The translations under genes were made by a program, and so were the position numbers. This document shows, one piece after another, positions 6,191 to 8,924 of a stretch of DNA of 8,924 nt. Below the pieces are notes generated by a model, which was not told where the DNA came from, did not search any database, and saw nothing but the letters and a program-made list of their open reading frames with translations. This DNA is from Clostridia bacterium. GTDB taxonomy: Bacteria > Bacillota > Clostridia > RUG12999. The stretch's first letter is position 1. Each line of letters opens with the position of its first letter. The stretch is taken from positions 1-8,924 of the forward strand of contig JAFVVU010000134.1 of the NCBI GenBank assembly GCA_017502065.1. The letters run 5' to 3'.

Positions 6191-7445
6191 TCCCATTTTC
6201 TCCTTTCGTTTCGTTTGCTTTATTAAACCTTTTCCACATTACTGCGGCCAAGGATATTAATACACAACTTACTGCAAGCAGTATTATCCACAGCCATATT
6301 GTACTGTACCAGTTGCCCGTTATTTCGGCAAGCTTGCCAAGACCGTAGCTTTCCAATACAATTCCGATGCATGCAAATGCATTTACAATTCCTGCCACAG
6401 TGCCTTCGCAGCCGTATTTATGAAACTTCTGTACCCAGGCGTTCACAAATAAAAACGCTGCACTGATAAAGGCATATATTATTGAGAAGAACACAACAAT
6501 CATTGCTACGTTTATCTTCCCGATAAGCAGGGTAAGCACTGCAAACGGAACACATACAGCAAAGCTTATAAGCCAGCCTGTAAGCTCCCCTTTTATAATT
6601 TTGGGGTACAATACTCCTCTTACAAGAAATACGCCCGCCACTCCGGCTAATATAATGATAAGATTGAAGCTGTTTCCTATTGCCGGTGAAATTGTTTCAT
6701 AGGTTTCCATAAACATTACCGGTGCAAACTGGCGAAGTCCTGAGCTTACGATTTCTCGCACAAGGTTTACCGGTAACAACAGAAGAAGTCCGCTGCCGAG
6801 AATAATCTGCCATTTTGTAAGGCTGTGCTTTTTCTCTTCAATTTTTACGGTTTCTTCCGTATCGGGAACCATATATTTACTGATTTTTTTATAACCTGCC
6901 GCAAACACAACCGCAAACACAAACATAACTACTGCCGCAAAGGTAAAGTTATCCTGCCATCTCGATACTGCAATCGCTACAACATAAGACAGAAACGTTC
7001 CTGCCGGAGTTACAATTGATATGTAGAAAATACCCATTTTACGATGCGATTTTTCAAGCTCCGAAGAAAGTATACGGATTATTGACGGCCACAGTGCAAA
7101 CTGCGACAGTGCATTTAACACCCATGCGCCCATTATTACCGGATAAGAGCTATTTATAATCGTTATTGCATTTGCTATCCCCGAACCGATAACCCCTATC
7201 AGTATAAGTCTGTCAGGTTTATATCTGTCCGCAAGGATACCGCCCGGAATCTGCAATATTCCGTATACAAGATAGAATACGGATGTGATAAGACCCGCCT
7301 GCGATTTTGTCATTGCTCCTTCGTCTACTATTGCTGCTATTGCCGCACTTGCAGCATTTCTTGTCATTGCCACAAGAACGTAGGTTAGCCATACAAGAAG
7401 GAAGAGCAGTATGCTTACTTTTTTGTTATTAAGTGTTTTCCCCAT
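6183..7445 (-). CDS. MFS transporter, possibly organophosphate:phosphate antiporter-like
   Basis: A 420-residue integral membrane protein with about twelve hydrophobic segments (approximately 11-27, 50-70, 80-97, 102-122, 138-160, 167-184, 213-230, 257-276, 289-308, 311-337, 348-366, 382-403). A charged cytoplasmic loop of about 25 residues (185-212) separates the two six-helix halves. The signature between helices 2 and 3, GGILADRYKPDR (68-79), is the MFS motif A. The pattern MTRNAASAAIAAI in helix 1 followed by TKSQAGLITSVFYLVYGILQ resembles the organophosphate antiporter (GlpT/UhpT) branch and related acid-sugar importers; that finer placement is tentative. It is likely the uptake system for the substrate of this operon. 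The start codon has only a weak site (GGGA 5 bases upstream), 15 bases after the preceding stop, so translation may depend on coupling. The 3' end overlaps the TIM gene. Confidence 0.9.
   Translation of the reverse strand: MGKTLNNKKVSILLFLLVWLTYVLVAMTRNAASAAIAAIVDEGAMTKSQAGLITSVFYLVYGILQIPGGILADRYKPDRLILIGVIGSGIANAITIINSSYPVIMGAWVLNALSQFALWPSIIRILSSELEKSHRKMGIFYISIVTPAGTFLSYVVAIAVSRWQDNFTFAAVVMFVFAVVFAAGYKKISKYMVPDTEETVKIEEKKHSLTKWQIILGSGLLLLLPVNLVREIVSSGLRQFAPVMFMETYETISPAIGNSFNLIIILAGVAGVFLVRGVLYPKIIKGELTGWLISFAVCVPFAVLTLLIGKINVAMIVVFFSIIYAFISAAFLFVNAWVQKFHKYGCEGTVAGIVNAFACIGIVLESYGLGKLAEITGNWYSTIWLWIILLAVSCVLISLAAVMWKRFNKANETKGENGNA
6200..6206 (-). promoter_or_regulatory. Ribosome binding site of the TIM-homologue gene
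   Basis: AAAGGAG on the - strand, located within the last codons of the transporter gene. Spacing from GGAG is 9 bases to ATG 6190 and 3 bases to ATG 6196, which is why the second ATG is preferred. Confidence 0.65.
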
Positions 7446-7460
7446 GTATATCCCGGCCTT

Positions 7461-8924
7461 TTACCACATTTTGTTGATTTCTTCAAGTGTTTTTCTTACA
7501 AGCAGGTCGCCGCCTTCGTGTCCTACGTTTCCACTTGAAACATATGCGCTGTAGTGGCTTCCTTTTTCTGCTTTTTCCGTCGGGAGATACCCGAGTGAGC
7601 CGCATGAAAGCTGAATAAGAATTGTCTGTTTTGCACGGCTTCTTGCTCTCATCTGGTTTCCGAAATCAAGGAAAAGCTCAAATGGGTTTGTTGCAAATGC
7701 AAAATCACCAAAACGTGCAACATGAAGCTCAATAGGTACAAGGTTCTGTGTGTGCTGTTGTTCGTATCTCAGAACTGTACCGGAATATATGTGCATTTTT
7801 GCATTGTCTGCAAAGTTAACTCTGCCTTCAACTTTTGCGGCATATTCTTCAAGTTTTGCAACTGCCGCTTCATATTCCGCAGGAGTTACACGGCGGATTG
7901 GCAAATCAAGGTCAATTACTTTATGTTCAAACACAATATCATCCTGAAGAGCACCGATTTCTTCATATGCCATAAATATTTCGTTTACAATTCTTTTACC
8001 GACTTTCCATGTGCCTGCAATGTCAAACATTGACGGGTCGGCATTTCTTTCTATGTAATCGTTTCTTTCAATATTCGGGTCATCAATAGGTGTTTCCGGA
8101 TTTACCCAGCGTACAAGGTCACGCGGACACTGGTCTCCTGCCGGTGCACAAAGACAAAGCACATAAATGTCTTCACCAAATTTTTCGCGAAGAAGAATTT
8201 TAACTTTTCCCCAATAGTCAGAGGAAATAAAGCTTCTGTGTTCCACAACCTGTGACGGACATGCAATGTTTGCTACAACGCCTGTAAGCTTTTCGTTTTC
8301 GTCAAACATAAACATAAGCTCAATACCGGAATCGTTTCCGCCTTCAAGTTCTGTAAAGCTTGCTTTATTTGTGTCGCCCCACATTTTGGCACTACCGTCG
8401 TCGTAGCATACACGTCTGCACATACCAACAGCCGCTCTTCCGAAACCGCCGGCATATTTTGCACTCTTACGGTTTTCCCAAGCCTTAACAACAGCCTCAG
8501 CTGCACGGTCTGTAACAAAGCCAAATGCTTCAGCTCCATCCATGAAGTCGTCGCCTTTAGCGGATACTTTTACCTCGTACTGTTTTTCTTCAGGTAAAAA
8601 TCTGTTAAGTACAGTTTTGGCGGTTGCAAGTGTGCTTACTCCCGTTTCCAACACATGAGATGTATGTGTATGTGTTACATTTATAATAATTTTTTTAGTA
8701 TCTATTTCACTGTTTTTCGCTGCAACTTTTCTACGAATTTCTTCAATTGCATACTCCCCTATGCCAACAAGGTCACAAGAACATATGATAAGCTGTTCCC
8801 CTGCTGATTCAACAGCCATTGCTGTTACTGTTATCGGGGTTTCAACATACTGCGAAATTCTTTCAAAAAACTGACCGGCAAGCGCAATCTTTTTATCAGG
8901 TGTTATGCTTACTTCCGACCATCC
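7461..8924 (-). CDS. Neutral/alkaline non-lysosomal ceramidase N-domain-like protein (5' end cut by window edge)
   Basis: Open frame to the right edge; 487 residues visible, numbered from the edge. It begins GWSEVSITPDKKIALAGQ, matching the family's 'G.s..dITP....laGq' opening, so probably only a few to a few dozen residues are missing. The ATG at 8819 is internal. Further family marks: NVTHTHTSH (82-90) with candidate metal-binding histidines 85, 87 and 90; CPSQVVEHRSFISSDYWG (222-239); LCAPAGDQCPRD (258-269); and the closing SCGSLGYLPTEKAEKGSHYS plus GHEGGDLLV (440-475). The C-terminal immunoglobulin-like domain of true ceramidases is absent. Whether there is a signal peptide cannot be judged. 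True ceramidases are zinc amidases that cleave N-acyl-sphingosine, but short bacterial relatives with sugar genes have no function I know of. In this operon a hydrolase acting on a sugar ester or amide is conceivable (inference). First visible gene of the - strand operon. Confidence 0.85.
   Translation of the reverse strand, partial: GWSEVSITPDKKIALAGQFFERISQYVETPITVTAMAVESAGEQLIICSCDLVGIGEYAIEEIRRKVAAKNSEIDTKKIIINVTHTHTSHVLETGVSTLATAKTVLNRFLPEEKQYEVKVSAKGDDFMDGAEAFGFVTDRAAEAVVKAWENRKSAKYAGGFGRAAVGMCRRVCYDDGSAKMWGDTNKASFTELEGGNDSGIELMFMFDENEKLTGVVANIACPSQVVEHRSFISSDYWGKVKILLREKFGEDIYVLCLCAPAGDQCPRDLVRWVNPETPIDDPNIERNDYIERNADPSMFDIAGTWKVGKRIVNEIFMAYEEIGALQDDIVFEHKVIDLDLPIRRVTPAEYEAAVAKLEEYAAKVEGRVNFADNAKMHIYSGTVLRYEQQHTQNLVPIELHVARFGDFAFATNPFELFLDFGNQMRARSRAKQTILIQLSCGSLGYLPTEKAEKGSHYSAYVSSGNVGHEGGDLLVRKTLEEINKMW

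Noticed and set aside
8273..8539. 88-codon - strand frame inside the ceramidase-like gene
   Set aside because: Alternate-frame shadow on the same strand, Leu-rich, without a ribosome site or recognisable motif.
8655..8680. GTATGTGTATGTG-like simple repeat
   Set aside because: It encodes the conserved Thr-His-Thr-His motif on the - strand and is explained by the protein.
7461..8819. ATG at 8819 as the start of the ceramidase-like gene
   Set aside because: The 35 upstream codons stay open and encode the family's SITPDKKIALAGQ opening.

Overview
The window looks like a piece of a low-to-moderate-GC Firmicute, probably an uncultivated gut or rumen Clostridia (Oscillospirales/Lachnospirales-like). 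This rests on the strong AGGAG-type ribosome sites, dense gene packing, codon style and overall protein character. It is an inference from style, not from a marker gene. Nine protein genes fill almost every base. No intergenic gap exceeds about 45 bases, and I see no RNA gene, mobile element, CRISPR array or promoter.

Layout. On the + strand (bases 2-1449) are two genes: the C-terminal part of a Gfo/Idh/MocA-family oxidoreductase cut by the left edge, and a NagB-like sugar-phosphate deaminase/isomerase. They end at a perfect bidirectional hairpin terminator (1460-1490). On the - strand, reading from the right edge leftwards, seven genes run head to tail and end at the same terminator: a neutral-ceramidase-like protein (cut by the right edge, probably only slightly), a 12-TM MFS transporter, an archaeal-type triosephosphate-isomerase homologue, a KdsD-like SIS-domain phosphosugar isomerase, an enlarged YjbQ/UPF0047 protein, an FGGY sugar kinase and an L-fucose/arabinose-isomerase-like sugar isomerase. 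Junctions in this unit range from an 8-base overlap to a 23-base gap, so it is almost certainly one operon. Its promoter lies beyond the right edge.

How the genes may work together. The isomerase plus FGGY kinase is the classical aldose -> ketose -> ketose-phosphate opening of a sugar catabolic route. The SIS protein and the TIM homologue are two further isomerases that could rearrange the phosphorylated product, and the MFS protein would import the substrate. The ceramidase-like protein could be a metal-dependent hydrolase that releases or trims the substrate. No aldolase, transketolase or regulator is visible, so the end of the route is missing or encoded elsewhere. I do not recognise this exact gene combination as a characterised pathway. 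The closest parallel I know is erythritol catabolism, where an FGGY kinase is used together with a TIM homologue and a second phosphosugar isomerase. A four-carbon or otherwise unusual sugar is therefore one hypothesis. Substrates of all individual enzymes remain unassigned.
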